The position numbers were made by a program, and so were the translations under genes. A DNA stretch of 64,000 nt from Candidatus Brocadia sp. WS118 (GTDB taxonomy: Bacteria; Planctomycetota; Brocadiia; Brocadiales; Brocadiaceae). Shown piece after piece: positions 63,208-64,000 of this stretch. The notes under the pieces were generated by a model that was not told the origin of the DNA, searched no databases, and saw nothing but the letters and a program-made list of their open reading frames with translations. How positions within the stretch are numbered: the first letter of the stretch is position 1; each line of letters begins with the position of its first letter. The stretch spans positions 1 through 64,000 of the forward strand of contig PHFX01000002.1 in assembly GCA_007618135.1 (NCBI GenBank), given 5' to 3'.

Positions 63208-64000
63208 ATGATTCAACGACGAAAAACACGGGTAGTTAGCGTTGGTGGTGTGCCGGTTGGAGGAGATAATCCTGTTTCCGTGCAGACCATGACCAAGACT
63301 CACACCGAGGATATCGATGCCACCGTGAAACAGATTAAAGAATTGGAGGCGATAGGGTGCTCGATAGTTCGCGTGGCTGTACCTACGATCGTTACTGCAA
63401 AGTGTCTCGGCGCTATCAAGAGACAGATACAAATTCCGCTTGTTGCCGACATTCATTTTGGGCATCACCTTGCTCTGGAAGCTATTGCCCAGGGGGTCGA
63501 TAAGATACGAATCAATCCCGGAAATATGAAAGATAAAAAAAAGCTGGAAGAAGTAGTTATTGCGGCTAAAAATAAGGGTATTCCTATTCGTATCGGAGTG
63601 AATTCAGGTTCTGTGCGCGGTGCGGGTGATGAAGACGAAGAATTAACCACGCTGATGGTGAAAACAGTTTTGAGGTATTGCGACCACTTCGAATCACTGG
63701 GATTTAAAGATATCGTATTATCGCTGAAAGCTTCTGATGTGCCTGCAACGCTGGATGCCTATAGGTCAATAGCAACCCAGTGCGATTATCCGCTGCATTT
63801 GGGGGTTACCGCGGCAGGTCCACCGAGCCTGGCAACGATAAAGTCTGCTATCGGTATCGGTGGTTTGCTTTCCGAAGGCATTGGCGATACCCTGAGGGTT
63901 TCTTACACCGGTGCATCTGAATTGGAGGTCAAGGCTGGATATGATATCCTTGAGGCGTTGGGCCTTCACAAGCGCCATGAAGCAGAACTCATTTCCTGCC
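63208..64000 (+). CDS. ispG: 4-hydroxy-3-methylbut-2-en-1-yl diphosphate synthase, cut by the right edge
   Basis: ATG at 63208 is the first possible start after an in-frame TAA at 63202. The visible 264 residues (MIQRRKTRVVSVGGVPVGGD, SVQTMTKTHTEDIDATVKQI, VADIHFGHHLALEA, INPGNM, IPIRIGVNSGS, HLGVTAAG) are the TIM-barrel half of IspG/GcpE. The C-terminal [4Fe-4S] part lies beyond the window. It converts MEcPP to HMBPP in the MEP isoprenoid pathway. No ribosome site is obvious. Confidence 0.95.
   Translation, partial: MIQRRKTRVVSVGGVPVGGDNPVSVQTMTKTHTEDIDATVKQIKELEAIGCSIVRVAVPTIVTAKCLGAIKRQIQIPLVADIHFGHHLALEAIAQGVDKIRINPGNMKDKKKLEEVVIAAKNKGIPIRIGVNSGSVRGAGDEDEELTTLMVKTVLRYCDHFESLGFKDIVLSLKASDVPATLDAYRSIATQCDYPLHLGVTAAGPPSLATIKSAIGIGGLLSEGIGDTLRVSYTGASELEVKAGYDILEALGLHKRHEAELISC

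Overview
The window reads like a chromosomal segment of an anammox planctomycete (order Brocadiales). That assignment is inference. It rests on a bc-type respiratory complex locus (Rieske protein, split cytochrome b, GltD-like NAD(P)/FAD iron-sulfur protein, membrane-anchored octaheme cytochrome c), an Amt ammonium transporter, and a high load of palindromic repeats and MITE-like elements between genes. No rRNA, CRISPR array or prophage was seen.

Layout. 1-2.0 kb: a repeat-rich secreted protein that runs off the left edge. 2.4-10.4 kb: a GlcD-type FAD oxidase, three tandem Slp lipoproteins, the def-fmt-DUF116-rsmB cluster and rpsT. 10.4-13.4 kb: an HDAC-like deacetylase and a HEPN/MNT toxin-antitoxin pair mixed with a REP-associated tyrosine transposase (RAYT) and its palindromes. 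13.6-18.0 kb: a tightly overlapping three-gene cassette (DNA methyltransferase; AAA ATPase with two C-terminal nucleoside-deoxyribosyltransferase/TIR-like domains; a GFEER-motif protein). This is the best candidate for an undescribed defence system. 18.4-23.3 kb: an HD phosphohydrolase, a K+ channel, a lipoprotein hydrolase and a ParE-type toxin-antitoxin pair. 23.7-33.1 kb: the bc-complex locus on the minus strand, split by a GmrSD-like DUF262/DUF1524 gene and by MITEs. 33.7-43.0 kb: amt, a TPR protein, a PAS histidine kinase, a response regulator and a GGDEF/EAL protein. 43.1-47.4 kb: a Xer recombinase followed by wreckage of a type III restriction system, a VapBC-like pair and a relE gene split by a repeat element. 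47.6-64 kb: mostly housekeeping genes (ubiB-like, radC, tRNA-Arg(ACG)-tadA, two tRNA-Ser, SRP RNA, dnaX-ebfC-recR, rpoN, D-aminoacylase, CYTH, tRNA-Arg(CCG), DUF2156, glgC, ispG).

How the parts work together. The Rieske, cytochrome b and octaheme cytochrome genes would carry electrons from quinol to c-type cytochromes. The GltD-like subunit suggests a link to NAD(P)H. The kinase, the small response regulator and the GGDEF/EAL protein look like one signalling unit. Three places carry immunity or conflict genes: 11.5-18 kb, 28.1-29.7 kb and 44.2-47.3 kb. The first two look intact or nearly so; the third is decaying.

Repeats. At least four families are interspersed: (a) GTAA-ended inverted-repeat elements of about 150-275 bp with 8-bp target duplications, resembling IS66-type MITEs; (b) the GGGACACGG palindrome linked to the RAYT; (c) AGAGCGACGAG and CAATCGTCCTCGATTG palindromes; (d) a conserved-ended element that splits relE and also lies between amt and the TPR gene. 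Promoters, where named, are matches to sigma-70 boxes read by eye.
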